64,000 nucleotides of DNA from Verrucomicrobia bacterium 12-59-8 (GCA_002279765.1 NCCR01000012.1:1-64000), one strand, 5' to 3'. Shown: positions 25,132-34,628, counted from the stretch's first letter. Translations and numbers: made by a program. The notes: generated by a model from the letters alone, not told the origin.

Positions 25132-26566
25132 GCTGCAGGGGCTGAGTTTCCTGCCGCCGCTTCGCCTGGCGCGGGGCGGTGGGCAGCAGCGCCTGAAACT
25201 GCCGCGCCACAGTCTCCCAGCGAAAGGTCTCACCGCGCACGTGCGCCAGTCCTTCTGCGGCAAGACGGCCGCGTGCCGCCTTGCTCTGATAAAGCGCCTG
25301 CAACGCAGCCACGAACGGCGCTTCATCAACGAGGGCTCCTTCGGTGTTGATTTCGGGATGAATGAGCGTGCGTGAACACGGCACTTTCACCGCTGGCATG
25401 GCCCACTCGCCCAGTGCAGAAGAATCGGGCACGATCTGCGGAATGCCGCAAGCCATGCCTTCCATCGTGGTGAGTCCCCAGCCTTCACCGAGCGTGGTGG
25501 TCATCTGCATGTCGAGGCAGTTGTAGATGTGCCTCAGACTCTGTGCGTCCTGCAAATCGCGGATGTCTTCCGCGCCGGTGAGGATCAACCGGTCGGCGAC
25601 ACCATAGTAGGCGGCCACTCGGCGCAGATCCCAACCCGTGTCCTTTTGAGCGCAGTGCAGCAGCAGATGCGCATTGGTGACGTTGTGCTGTTTGATCCAG
25701 GCGGCGAAAATCTGGATCGTGAGATCAAGTCGTTTGCGCGGCTGATTGCGGTTAACGTTGCCAACGATGAAGGCGTTTGATGGCACCTTCAGACCCAAAA
25801 GCCGCCGTGCCGCAAGACGGTCTGATGGCTGAAATACCTCCGTCTCGATGCCGTGTGGAATGATATGACGTCCGCCGGTGAAACCTGCGGAGCAGGCTGC
25901 CTGATGTCCAAAGTCGGTGTACCAAACGGCAGCGTGCAGTTTATTGAGTTCAACCATCGCTTCAGGGTCGAGATTGCCGCCATCCACAGGCATGTAGCCG
26001 ATGACCGGAATCCCAGCGGGAGCAATTTTGGCAAATTGTGCGACGTTCCACCAGTCGTTGTTAATGACAACAGCGGTGGGATCAAACTCGGTACAAAGAT
26101 GTTGGAAGCGGTTCATGCCCCACATGTCACCCCCCTGCCATGCAGGGATGACTTGGTACGGCAGCTCGTGTGGCGCACCCTCGTAATTGACACCTGACAC
26201 AATGACCTCCCAGTCATGGTGCAGATGATTCAATACCGCATGAGTGACGGTGGCGAAGCCAGTGGGAACCAAAACATCCCCAATCCATAGCAGGCGTGGT
26301 TTGTGTGACCGGACCTGGTTCACCGGCTGGACTGTTGTGTGAACCACCGGCGGCTGCATGCCGAGCTGGGCTGCTGCAATGGCCACGCCACTGGACATGA
26401 CGGCCATGCCACTCGGAGAACGTGTGGCAGCAACCGTCTGGGACGACGGCTTTGATTTCGTCTTCGACACGCTTTTTTTCTGCACGCTCACCGGGGCAGA
26501 CTTTGCCTGCTGGCGTACGGATTTTGTAGTACTGGCTTTCTGATGGATATTGGAGTGTTTGTTCAT
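25115..26566 (-). CDS. Glycosyltransferase family 1/4 with basic N-terminal extension
   Basis: A 483-residue GT-B enzyme. The ATG at 26566 (MNKHSNIHQ) avoids a cysteine-rich leader of the longer frame. The first 100 residues are Lys/Ser/Thr-rich (KSVSKTKSKPSSQTVAATRS) and look unstructured, which is unusual for this family. The catalytic part starts at PRLLWIGDVLVPTGFATVTH, has NVNRNQPRKRLDLTIQIFAA and the EX7E motif in LGEGWGLTTMEGMACG. The substrate is unknown. It lies 16 nt downstream of the Ser/Thr kinase gene on the same strand. Confidence 0.87.
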   Translation of the reverse strand: MNKHSNIHQKASTTKSVRQQAKSAPVSVQKKSVSKTKSKPSSQTVAATRSPSGMAVMSSGVAIAAAQLGMQPPVVHTTVQPVNQVRSHKPRLLWIGDVLVPTGFATVTHAVLNHLHHDWEVIVSGVNYEGAPHELPYQVIPAWQGGDMWGMNRFQHLCTEFDPTAVVINNDWWNVAQFAKIAPAGIPVIGYMPVDGGNLDPEAMVELNKLHAAVWYTDFGHQAACSAGFTGGRHIIPHGIETEVFQPSDRLAARRLLGLKVPSNAFIVGNVNRNQPRKRLDLTIQIFAAWIKQHNVTNAHLLLHCAQKDTGWDLRRVAAYYGVADRLILTGAEDIRDLQDAQSLRHIYNCLDMQMTTTLGEGWGLTTMEGMACGIPQIVPDSSALGEWAMPAVKVPCSRTLIHPEINTEGALVDEAPFVAALQALYQSKAARGRLAAEGLAHVRGETFRWETVARQFQALLPTAPRQAKRRQETQPLQLSSRS

Positions 26567-26582
26567 TGCTATTGGATTTTGG

Positions 26583-28193
26583 CTAATCGGAAGTCGTGAT
26601 TTTACATTCGGGAAGCAGGAGACCCAGCTTGTCCGCCAGCATGGCTCCTCCAGGCAGGCGGTTGCTGCTGACACGCAGCAAGCGGAGAGAGCTGCATGCA
26701 GCGAGATGTTTGACTGCGTCATCCGTCACCATGGGGCTCAAGGTAAGATCAAGGCACTTAAGCGTGGTTATGGGAGCGAGGTGTGCAAGCGTCGACACCG
26801 GCACCTTCATCCCCCGCAGACAGAGGTTTGAGACTGTCCCTGCCTGATGGGCAAGCCCAGCAAGTTCCTGGAAATCCGCCTCCTCCTCGAGGGGCGCCGT
26901 GATAAAAGACACCCGCCAGATGGTGAATGGCTCCTGCGGCAGATCGGCCGCATACCAAACGTCAGCGCTTCCTCCCATTTGCTCTTCCGGGTTGGTGGCG
27001 GTCTTCACATTCAAAAAGCCATCATGCGCAAAAACCCATTCCGCCAGTTTCATCTGCTTCGGTGCCGTCGGCTGCATGGCCAGTTTGGCAGGCTGTTCGG
27101 CTTGAGCAGCAGATGAGCCGACCACCTTCCCAGCACTCAGCCAGCCTGCCTGCCAGACAACTGCGCCCGCTAGCAGCAGCACCACCACCGCCGCCGCCAC
27201 CCACGCCAGTCCGCGTTTTGACCCCACCGAAGTTTTCATCTGCACGGTGTCCGCACTGGTGGGTATCCTCACAGGCTCGCCCGAGGCGTTTAGCAGTTCG
27301 CTTTTGGGCAGCCGCCGGAAGTTTTTCCAGTTATGGCTGTTTTTGAAAACCTTTTCCAGCACTTGGGTCATGTCACGGACCTGCTGGTAGCGTTTCTCGG
27401 GGTTGTTTTGCATCGCCTTGCTGACGACAGCATCGATGCCCTTGTCCGCGCCGGAACGAATCGAGGGGGGCTCCCAGATGCCCTTGGGAACATGGCCAGT
27501 GAAGAGTTCATAGATCATCACCCCGAGCGAATAAATATCCGCGCGATGGTCGATGGTCCTGCTCTGATCGAGCGCCTCGGGTGCAATGTAGTCGGGGGTG
27601 CCGATCGTCATGCCTGTGGCGGTGTAATCGACCGCCTGCGGGCCGACGACCTTCGCAAGGCCAAAATCCGCGACCTTCACATTGCCACGCTCGTCGATCA
27701 GAATGTTCGCCGGCTTGATGTCCCGATGCACAATGCCGTGTTCGTGGGCAAACTGCAGCGCCTGGCAAACTTGGGTGATGATCTTGAGTATCTGGCTAGG
27801 CTCGGGTGGATCACGCTTGAGCAGATACTGCAAATCCTTGCCGGCGACGAACTCCATGGCGTAATACATCTGGCCGTCGGGTGTTTCCCCAAAGTCATGC
27901 ACGGCAATGATGTGCGGATGATTCAACAGCGCGAGCGCATGGGCTTCGCGCTTGAAGCGCTCGGCAAAGCTTTCCTTGTTCCGATGCACCTGCGGCAGCA
28001 GTTTCACCGCCACCGTGCGGTTGAGGCTCTTTTGCACCGCCTTGTAAACCGCGCCCATGCCGCCCCGATCTATGAACTCAAGGAACTTGTAGCCGGGAAT
28101 CAGTTCATCCAGTTCCGCCGTGGTTGGCGGAACAAAGGATTCAAAATGGACGCCATCACCCCCATTGTCATGCGCCTGCTGCATGCCGTTCAT
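26583..28193 (-). CDS. PknB-type Ser/Thr protein kinase with membrane anchor
   Basis: A 536-residue Hanks-type kinase. The glycine loop is DRGGMGAVY (residues 42-50), the ATP lysine Lys64 is in VAVKLL, the catalytic loop is HRDIKPAN (156-163) and the metal site DFG begins at Asp176. A transmembrane helix (LAWVAAAVVVLLLAGAVVW, about 329-347) leads to an external C-terminal region that ends in short leucine-rich-like segments (LAPITTLKCLDLTLSP, HLAACSSLRLLRVSSN). These may sense a ligand. Such kinases are abundant in this phylum. The target is unknown. Confidence 0.94.
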   Translation of the reverse strand: MNGMQQAHDNGGDGVHFESFVPPTTAELDELIPGYKFLEFIDRGGMGAVYKAVQKSLNRTVAVKLLPQVHRNKESFAERFKREAHALALLNHPHIIAVHDFGETPDGQMYYAMEFVAGKDLQYLLKRDPPEPSQILKIITQVCQALQFAHEHGIVHRDIKPANILIDERGNVKVADFGLAKVVGPQAVDYTATGMTIGTPDYIAPEALDQSRTIDHRADIYSLGVMIYELFTGHVPKGIWEPPSIRSGADKGIDAVVSKAMQNNPEKRYQQVRDMTQVLEKVFKNSHNWKNFRRLPKSELLNASGEPVRIPTSADTVQMKTSVGSKRGLAWVAAAVVVLLLAGAVVWQAGWLSAGKVVGSSAAQAEQPAKLAMQPTAPKQMKLAEWVFAHDGFLNVKTATNPEEQMGGSADVWYAADLPQEPFTIWRVSFITAPLEEEADFQELAGLAHQAGTVSNLCLRGMKVPVSTLAHLAPITTLKCLDLTLSPMVTDDAVKHLAACSSLRLLRVSSNRLPGGAMLADKLGLLLPECKITTSD

Positions 28194-28259
28194 TTAAGAA
28201 CGTGACTGCACCTTTGGCAAGACCTCAGGCACGACAATATAAAATAAGCACTAGAAAAG

Positions 28260-29432
28260 TCATTCTGCCGCCTGATACGCCGTCAGCAATTGTTCAACAC
28301 TGCGCTCCCAGTTCAATTCCTGCGTCAGCCGCGCATGCCCAGCGGCACCCAACTTTTGGCGGCGGAGTTCGTCATCAAGGAGCGCGAGGATGGCGTCCCC
28401 CAGCTTTTCAGCAGAGTTTTCCATGACGTAAACCGCGCTCTCTCCCGCCGAAAAGCGGCCTTCAACGGTACCGAACATGACCATCGGCCTGCCAAAGGCC
28501 ATGTATTCGAGCACCTTGTTCATCGTACAATGGTCGTTGTAGGCATTGATGGGGTCGGACGCGACACCGAGGTCGATGGTGCGTAGGGCGCGGCACAAAA
28601 ACTCGTCACTGACACGTCCGGGCATGCTCAGGTAATCCTGCAGGCCAAGACTTGCCCGCAAACCGAGCAGATTCGCATGCTCCGGGCCGGAGCCCATGAG
28701 CAAAAACTGCACATCGGTGCGCCGCCGGGTGTTGATGATATGATTGGCGGCGTGAACGAGATAGTCCACGCCATCGGCGCTCCCCATGACGCCGATGTAT
28801 CCCACCAGATGTTGTTTCCCGGCGCGCAATGAATCGTCCGGCTCCACAGCGGTGTTCATGCGGTTCGGCGCAGTTCGCACGACGAAGGCGCGGTCATCGT
28901 CCAGCCTGCCACGCCGTTTGACCGTGCTCAGCACGCTCTGATTGGTGGCGATCACGACATTCGCCAGCGCGAGCGTGCAACGCTCGGCGATGCGTACCGC
29001 CCAATACATCAGTCCACGCCGGCCAAACTTGGCCTCAAACATTTCCGGCCAGAGGTCATGGACATCAAAGACCACTTTGACGCCGCAGAACAGCTTGAAC
29101 GGAAGCGCCACGAGGAACAGCAAATCCGGCGGATTGCAGAGGTGGATGACGTCAAAGCCTCCGCGCCGCCAGGACTTGAGCGCACAGGTGAATTCACCCC
29201 AGAGAGCGGAGGCGTATTCAGTGATGAAGCCGCCCAGCGATCCAGCCTCGCCACTGATCCAGTGGCGGTAGATTTGAATGCCTTCGAGCACTTCCTCCGG
29301 CTCCGTGTAGCCCCTCATCTGCGGGCAGATGACCGTCACCTGGTGCCCGGCATCACGCAGCGCGCAGCCTTCCTGCCATACGCGCCGGTCGAAGGGAACG
29401 GGTAGGTTCTCAACGAGGATGAGAACGCGCAT
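28260..29432 (-). CDS. Glycosyltransferase family 4 (GT-B) enzyme
   Basis: A 390-residue enzyme starting MRVLILVENLPVPFDRRVWQ, the N-terminal pattern of WbuB-like GT4 transferases. It contains DVIHLCNPPDLLFLVALPF, VVFDVHDLWPEMF, GYIGVMGSADGVDYLVHAAN and, at the nucleotide-sugar end, MNKVLEYMAFGRPMVMF. A membrane-association surface is plausible because such enzymes act on lipid-linked acceptors. It sits 66 nt before the kinase gene and 12 nt after rseP on the same strand, so the run is probably one operon for envelope work. Confidence 0.9.
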   Translation of the reverse strand: MRVLILVENLPVPFDRRVWQEGCALRDAGHQVTVICPQMRGYTEPEEVLEGIQIYRHWISGEAGSLGGFITEYASALWGEFTCALKSWRRGGFDVIHLCNPPDLLFLVALPFKLFCGVKVVFDVHDLWPEMFEAKFGRRGLMYWAVRIAERCTLALANVVIATNQSVLSTVKRRGRLDDDRAFVVRTAPNRMNTAVEPDDSLRAGKQHLVGYIGVMGSADGVDYLVHAANHIINTRRRTDVQFLLMGSGPEHANLLGLRASLGLQDYLSMPGRVSDEFLCRALRTIDLGVASDPINAYNDHCTMNKVLEYMAFGRPMVMFGTVEGRFSAGESAVYVMENSAEKLGDAILALLDDELRRQKLGAAGHARLTQELNWERSVEQLLTAYQAAE

Positions 29433-29444
29433 AAGCGGCGGAAA

Positions 29445-30962
29445 TTACGCGCCGGTGGCGGCACGCTGCTCCTTGGAAAGCCACTCGATTTTTAAGACCT
29501 TGCCCTCCTTGCTGCCGCCGCCGCCAAAAAAGTCTCCCGTATCCTTAAGGGTGACGAAAATGATGAAGCCGAACAGCATCAGCGCGCAGGCGGTTTGAAC
29601 ATATTCGAGAATCCTGCCCTGCGGCGGTTTGCGGCGGATCGCCTCGGCGATGGCCATCGTGATGTGTCCACCATCGAGCACTGGAAAGGGCATCATGTTC
29701 AGGATGGCCAGATTGATGTTGAACACGACACTGAACCAGAGCACCAGACGCCAGCCGTCCGGGTGCTGGAACAGCTTATAGTAGAGACGGCCGACCCCGA
29801 CAGGCCCACTCATGTGCGCAGGGCTGAGGTCGGACTTCGGTGAAACCAGCTTGGACACCAGATTGCCCATGTGCCGCACCGCATCGCTGATCTGTTCCCA
29901 CGGTGTGATGACGCTGGGAGTGCGCTTGCCCTCCACATCCCAGGCCACGCCGATCATGGGGTACTCCTGATGGTCATCCGTCACCTCCTTGAGGTTGTTC
30001 TTGTCCGGGATACGGGGCAGCACCGGGATCTGGATGACCTTGCCCGCGCGTTCGATGTCCAGCATGAGAGTCTTGCCAGGGTTGGCTTTGATGTAATCAC
30101 CCAGATCCCCCAGGCTGCGCAACGGTTTGCCGTCAGCACGCAGCACCAGATCATCTGCTTTGATGCCCGCATCATCCGCCGGGCTGTTTTTGGCAACTCC
30201 TCCAACCATGGGCGTCATCTGGCCTTCCAGGCCAATGGAACGCAGTTCGGGCCGTTTGAAAATCGAGCGCCACCAGGAAACCGGCTCAGTCTTTTTCTCG
30301 CTGCTCGGCCAGGCCTTGGGATCAACGTTAAACTTCATCACCCCCTGCCCTGGACGCTCCACCTCAAATGCAATCGTGTCTCCTTCGCTGGCCACGACGC
30401 CCCAGCGCACGCTGTCCACCAGCCCTTCGAAGCGCTTCACAGGCTGACCATCTACCTGAAGGACTTTGTCACCAGGAAGAAGGCCCGCCTTTTGAGCCGG
30501 ACTGTCTTTGGCGACGTAGCCGACAATGGAGGTCGTATGTGATTCGCTCTCCGGCTTGCCCACAACCCAGACGGCGACGGCAAACAGACAGGCAAGCATG
30601 AAACTGAACAGCGGTCCGGCGAAGGCGACGATGGCCTTGTCCAGCGGCGTGATCGGCGGCAGCGCCTCCTGGCTTGTCTCACCTTCGAGTCCACCCATCG
30701 GGGCCATTTGCGGCAGGGCCACAAAACCGCCCGCAGGAATGCTGCCGAGACCGTATTCGACGCCATTGATCGTCTTCTTCCAGAGCGGCTTGCCAAACCA
30801 GATGTAAAACTTCTCGACCTTTAGGCCGCGCCAGCGTGCCGCCAGGAAATGGCCCCATTCATGCACCACGATCATGAGGTTAAATACGAGAATCACCTCC
30901 AGAATGAGGATGATGAAACGAAGGATTTCACCGAAGGTGCCGAGGGAGGAAAGCCATGCCAT
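29445..30962 (-). CDS. rseP: Site-2 membrane metalloprotease with two PDZ domains
   Basis: A 505-residue RseP/S2P intramembrane protease. The zinc motif HEWGH (residues 34-38) is in the first helix, and the third ligand is in NMMPFPVLDGGHI near the C-terminus. Two PDZ domains lie between (AGLLPGDKVLQVDGQPVKR and AGIKADDLVLRADGKPL). It cleaves anti-sigma factors or signal-peptide remnants in other bacteria. The ATG at 30962 is preceded at -4 to -11 by a run of eight C residues on the coding strand, which leaves no clear Shine-Dalgarno site. The 179-nt region to the divergent lipoprotein shows nothing else. Confidence 0.94.
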   Translation of the reverse strand: MAWLSSLGTFGEILRFIILILEVILVFNLMIVVHEWGHFLAARWRGLKVEKFYIWFGKPLWKKTINGVEYGLGSIPAGGFVALPQMAPMGGLEGETSQEALPPITPLDKAIVAFAGPLFSFMLACLFAVAVWVVGKPESESHTTSIVGYVAKDSPAQKAGLLPGDKVLQVDGQPVKRFEGLVDSVRWGVVASEGDTIAFEVERPGQGVMKFNVDPKAWPSSEKKTEPVSWWRSIFKRPELRSIGLEGQMTPMVGGVAKNSPADDAGIKADDLVLRADGKPLRSLGDLGDYIKANPGKTLMLDIERAGKVIQIPVLPRIPDKNNLKEVTDDHQEYPMIGVAWDVEGKRTPSVITPWEQISDAVRHMGNLVSKLVSPKSDLSPAHMSGPVGVGRLYYKLFQHPDGWRLVLWFSVVFNINLAILNMMPFPVLDGGHITMAIAEAIRRKPPQGRILEYVQTACALMLFGFIIFVTLKDTGDFFGGGGSKEGKVLKIEWLSKEQRAATGA

Positions 30963-31141
30963 AAAGGGGGGGGAGGGAAGAAATCAGGCGCGGCGCGGCG
31001 GAATTGCCGGGCACCGGATGATTAGACAGGAAAGCTAACACCCCCCTATGGTTGGCGCAAATGCTGCGGGGAAGTTTGTGTTGGGTCTGATTTGTGAAAT
31101 ATTTGCCTTCTGCCTTCCTCAAACGTATCCATTCTTGTTTC

Positions 31142-31915
31142 ATGATGCTGACTCGCACCATTCTCCTGCTCCTCCTCTCCTGCTTGCTGATTTCCTGCCG
31201 CACGGCCAAAAGCGTGGTGGCAGCCGTCGATGTCAAACCCACGGGGTTCCTGCCACATGCCGCCGAACTCAAGGAAAACCGCAAACGGTCGCCCTTCATC
31301 GGCAACTGGTGGAATACTGACAAAAAAGTGCTGCTGGCTGCGGAGAAGGTGCCGTCAATCTACATCGCCCCGGTAGTTTCTGATCAACTCAGGCCCATGC
31401 AGCAAAAGTTCACCAAAATGGAATTCAGCGATAAACGGCGTGAAACCAAGATGAAGGGTCTTCTCTCCTACACCCAGAAAAAGTTCATCCAGGCCTTCGA
31501 GTCGAACAAAAAATCTCGGTTTACCGTCGTGGACGAGCCTTCCAAGGAAGCCATGACCTTGAAGTTGTCCATCATCGAGTGGGAGCCGAACACCTACTCG
31601 GGACTGGCGGTGCGGGAGGCTGTGGATCTGGTGACGCTGCCCATGGTGGGCGGCAGTCTGCTTGGGAAACCTTCACGCGGCCAGATCGCCATTGAGGGTG
31701 TCCTGACCGAGCCCAAGACCGGCAAGTCCTTCTTCGAGTTTGCCGACAAAGAAGAGGCCAAAACTCTGTTCTTCTTCTTCCCTCAGGAACTGTTTCCCAC
31801 CGGCCAGGCCAAGTTTGCCATCCGTGAGTGGGCGCGTCAGTTTGAAAAGCTCATGAGCACACCACCCGACAAGCAGATCAAGGACAGTCTGCCTTTTCAG
31901 ATCATTGGATTCTAA
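31142..31915 (+). CDS. Lipoprotein, DUF3313-like
   Basis: A 257-residue lipoprotein. The ATG at 31142 (MMLTRTILLLLLSCLLISC) gives a signal peptide with lipobox LLISC; ORF start at 31094 would put extra residues before it. The mature part resembles DUF3313-type proteins that associate with the outer membrane (SIYIAPVVSDQL, FTVVDEPSKEAMTLKLSIIE, EWEPNTYSGLA). No enzyme motif is seen. The gene is monocistronic, divergent from rseP. Confidence 0.7.
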   Translation: MMLTRTILLLLLSCLLISCRTAKSVVAAVDVKPTGFLPHAAELKENRKRSPFIGNWWNTDKKVLLAAEKVPSIYIAPVVSDQLRPMQQKFTKMEFSDKRRETKMKGLLSYTQKKFIQAFESNKKSRFTVVDEPSKEAMTLKLSIIEWEPNTYSGLAVREAVDLVTLPMVGGSLLGKPSRGQIAIEGVLTEPKTGKSFFEFADKEEAKTLFFFFPQELFPTGQAKFAIREWARQFEKLMSTPPDKQIKDSLPFQIIGF

Positions 31916-32061
31916 GTTTACTGAAGTTTTCCAGGCCTGCTCGCTCATAAAAATCAGAACCACTCAACCCGCGAGGAATTATACCCTCGAGGCACGGTGG
32001 TTTAGTCGTTGCCAGCGGGGCAGGTTTCATGCGCTAATCCGGCTCTGAACTCCCACTCTCC

Positions 32062-32514
32062 GTGAAAACGCTCTCTATCCACTCCCTCGTGCTTCTTCTC
32101 GTCGGTGCTTCATTGGCTCTGACATCCTGCCAGTATATCTACGGCTATGATCATTCTGGGGCGTTCATACCCTACCGTAATACGGGTCGTGGGCCAATCG
32201 GCGATCTCGCAGCTACCACTATGGGTTCCAACCGAGACCTTTATTACTACGTGATCCGTGGTGAGGATACCGGAAAGCGATACCGCTACTACGGTCGTCC
32301 GCCCTCTGCGACTGCCTGTAATCGGTCCTCTGCCTCCTACCCGGTGTCGTATGCACCTCATTACTACTCAAACAGCATCCACAGCAGTCCGTATTACAAC
32401 CGCAGTTCTTCGTCTATCTACAGCAAGACGAACCGCCCCTGGGGTGGCGGCTATGGCTTTGGCCAGCCTTTCAACTGGGGCACCGGCCTGGGCCTCGGAT
32501 CGCGCTGGTTTTGA
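32062..32514 (+). CDS. Small Tyr/Ser-rich lipoprotein
   Basis: A 150-residue protein beginning with GTG at 32062 (reads KTLSIHSLVLLLVGASLAL, lipobox LALTSC). The mature part is rich in Tyr, Ser, Asn and Gly (YYSNSIHSSPYYNRSSSSIY) with a Gly/Trp/Phe-rich tail (GGGYGFGQPFNWGTGLGLG), so it is probably a disordered or surface-exposed lipoprotein. I recognise no family. The 146 nt upstream show no other feature. Confidence 0.65.
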   Translation: MKTLSIHSLVLLLVGASLALTSCQYIYGYDHSGAFIPYRNTGRGPIGDLAATTMGSNRDLYYYVIRGEDTGKRYRYYGRPPSATACNRSSASYPVSYAPHYYSNSIHSSPYYNRSSSSIYSKTNRPWGGGYGFGQPFNWGTGLGLGSRWF

Positions 32515-32520
32515 CCCGCG

Positions 32521-32553
32521 TTTCAGACCGCTCTGAAAAAACAGCGCTGGTTT
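32521..32553. terminator. Hairpin region between convergent lipoprotein and ridA genes
   Basis: TTTCAGA-CCGC-TCTGAAA (32521-32538) is a perfect 7-bp hairpin, followed by AAAACAGCGCTGGTTTTT, a near-palindrome flanked by A and T runs. Together they could end transcription of both convergent genes. Confidence 0.4.
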
Positions 32554-33015
32554 TTAGTGCAGTTCAAAGATGCCCTCGATCTCGACGGCAATGTTTCCCG
32601 GCAGCGATCCCATGCCCACGGCGCTTCGTGCGCCAATGCCACAGTCCTCGCCCCAGATCTGGCCAAACAGTTCGCTGCAGCCGTTAATGACCTTCGGATG
32701 TTCTCCGAACTCCGACGTGCAGTTGACCATGCCGAGCAGTTTCACCACCCGTTTGACGCGGTCCAGGCTGCCCAGTTCGCTTTTCAAGGTTGCCAGCAGG
32801 GCGAGTCCCGTCTGCTTCGCAGCGGCCTTGCCCGCTTCTAGATCAAGATCCGCACCCACCCGGCCGGTGAGGTATTCCCCATCGCCGAGATAAGGCCCGT
32901 GACCGGAGACGTAGGCCATGTTCCCGACAATCACGACCGGCTTATAAACACCGCCTCGCGGTGGTGAAGCAGGAAGTGTAAAACCAAGGGCGATGAGTTG
33001 TTGTTCTGCATTCAT
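32554..33015 (-). CDS. RidA/YjgF-family protein
   Basis: A 153-residue RidA-superfamily protein starting MNAEQQLIALGFTLP at the ATG 33015. Typical trimer-forming motifs are present (NMAYVSGHGPYLGDGEYLTG, GLALLATLKSELGSLDRVKR, GARSAVGMGSLPGNIAVEIE). RidA deaminates reactive enamine/imine intermediates, with a conserved Arg; here GARSAVGMGSLP carries the Arg. This longer subgroup (YjgF/UK114 paralogue) has a less certain substrate. It lies 23 nt downstream of pgsA on the same strand. Confidence 0.9.
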   Translation of the reverse strand: MNAEQQLIALGFTLPASPPRGGVYKPVVIVGNMAYVSGHGPYLGDGEYLTGRVGADLDLEAGKAAAKQTGLALLATLKSELGSLDRVKRVVKLLGMVNCTSEFGEHPKVINGCSELFGQIWGEDCGIGARSAVGMGSLPGNIAVEIEGIFELH

Positions 33016-33038
33016 GGCGGTGAGATCGGGACAGAAAA

Positions 33039-33638
33039 TCAAGCATCGTCAAACAGATGCCGGTTCTTCCAGAAGTAGCTGAAACCGGACACCAGCGTCA
33101 GCAGCGTGGTGAAATAGACGACCGCCGAAGCCACGATGCGTTCCGTTTCCGGGCTCGCCGTAAAGACCGGGTGCATGAAGCCAAAGATCGGCTCGACCGA
33201 TGCCTGACGCATCATGAAATAGATCACCGTCAGGATCTGCCACAGCATCTTATGCTTCCCCAGTTTTTCCGCAGACAGCACCGCGCCCTGCCCCGCCGCC
33301 ACCAGTCGGATCCCGGTCACAAAAAACTCACGCGCCAGGATCACAATGGTGATCCACGCCGGAATCCGCGCCGCTTCGGGAAAGTTCTTGTCAGAGGTCA
33401 GCAGAATAAATGCTGCGGCGATGAGGATCTTGTCCGCCAGCGGGTCAAACAGCTTGCCAAAGTTGGTCACAATGCCGCGCGCGCGCGCGATCTGCCCGTC
33501 AAAGTAGTCTGTGGCCGAGGCAATGCCGAAGATGATCAATGCCACTGAGACCGTGTTGGCCCAAGGGATGTAAAAGCACACCACGAAAACGCCCGTCAGG
33601 ATCAGGCGTGAGAGTGTGAGTTTGTTTGGCAGGTTCAT
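33039..33638 (-). CDS. pgsA: CDP-diacylglycerol-glycerol-3-phosphate 3-phosphatidyltransferase
   Basis: A 199-residue inner-membrane enzyme that makes phosphatidylglycerol phosphate from CDP-DAG and glycerol-3-phosphate. The CDP-alcohol phosphotransferase motif D-x2-D-G-x2-A-R-x8-G-x3-D-x3-D is complete in DYFDGQIARARGIVTNFGKL continuing FDPLADK. Four or more hydrophobic helices follow. The ATG at 33638 gives MNLPNKLTLSR, the usual PgsA N-terminus; the longer ORF start at 33746 adds a non-homologous leader. cdsA, which supplies its substrate, lies close by at 34701 on the other strand. Confidence 0.95.
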   Translation of the reverse strand: MNLPNKLTLSRLILTGVFVVCFYIPWANTVSVALIIFGIASATDYFDGQIARARGIVTNFGKLFDPLADKILIAAAFILLTSDKNFPEAARIPAWITIVILAREFFVTGIRLVAAGQGAVLSAEKLGKHKMLWQILTVIYFMMRQASVEPIFGFMHPVFTASPETERIVASAVVYFTTLLTLVSGFSYFWKNRHLFDDA

Positions 33639-33764
33639 GCGGAGGTTGGTTTCTCTGTCTAGCGATGGAATCCCCCCGCTGTCAATGACGGTCCTGCAAC
33701 GAAAGAACATTGCCCGCAGGTATGAGCAGCTTTGGAGACGTCCCACTGTTCATGCGGCTAAAAC

Positions 33765-34628
33765 TCATGGCTCCGAGGGCGTTTTCAGCGTGGGCTCGCC
33801 TTTCAACCACCCCAGCGAGGCCAGGAACTTATCAGTGGCGAGCAGTGTCTCGTAGTAAAACTGCATCTTGCCACCCTTGCCGGGATTGAAGAACCCATGG
33901 CCCTGCCCCTCGTAAAAGTTCGCTTCGCAGCGCACGCCGACCTTTTCCATGTTTGCCTTGAAGCGCTCGACGACGGCCACGGGGATCAGCTTGTCTTGCG
34001 TACCAAGGAAGATGATCGCAGGCGGATCATCAGCGCTGATGTTGTGCGCAGGAGAGTATTCCTTGAAGCGTTCGCCCACTCGGGCATATCCCCAGCCCTG
34101 ATCCGGGCCGTTGTCGAAGACGGGATTGAACAAGGCGAGCGCATTGGCCCTCGGCGAAATTTTCAGATCGTCCTGCGGATCATCGAGCCCCTCCACCATG
34201 CCCACAAACGCGGCGAGATGTCCGCCAGCGCTGCCACCGCCGGCACCGATGCGGTTCGGATCAATGCCAAGCTCCTCCGCATGGCCGCGCACCCAGCGCA
34301 TTGCGGATTTCGCATCATGCACACAAGCGATGGGCGGCCCCTCGTCGCCCTTGGCAATCAAGCGGTACTCCACCTGAATGCACACCATTCCACGCGTGGC
34401 CAGATACTCGCTGTGCTGGGTGAACTGAGTCGGTCCGCCCCCAACCCAGCCGCCGCCATGGAAAAACACCAGCGCCGGACGTTGATCGGTGTTCTTCCAG
34501 TCCGGCGGATTGACGATGGTGAGCTTCAATTCACGATCACCCGCCTTCTTATAGACGCGTGTGATCGGAACTCCGGCAGACAAGGTGAGAGCCAGGAAAA
34601 ACAGGAACAAAATGGTGCGAGACATCAT
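33765..34628 (-). CDS. Exported alpha/beta-hydrolase (BD-FAE-like esterase)
   Basis: A 287-residue esterase/lipase. A signal peptide (MMSRTILFLFFLALTLSAG) starts at the ATG 34628. The oxyanion motif HGGGW is at residues 57-61, the nucleophile Ser133 is in GGGSAGGH, the acid probably the Asp in LGTQDKLIP and the histidine in GQGHGFF. The family removes acetyl or feruloyl groups from polysaccharides, consistent with the other esterases of this phylum; the substrate is not shown. It is divergent from cdsA, with both promoters in the short gap. Confidence 0.9.
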   Translation of the reverse strand: MMSRTILFLFFLALTLSAGVPITRVYKKAGDRELKLTIVNPPDWKNTDQRPALVFFHGGGWVGGGPTQFTQHSEYLATRGMVCIQVEYRLIAKGDEGPPIACVHDAKSAMRWVRGHAEELGIDPNRIGAGGGSAGGHLAAFVGMVEGLDDPQDDLKISPRANALALFNPVFDNGPDQGWGYARVGERFKEYSPAHNISADDPPAIIFLGTQDKLIPVAVVERFKANMEKVGVRCEANFYEGQGHGFFNPGKGGKMQFYYETLLATDKFLASLGWLKGEPTLKTPSEP

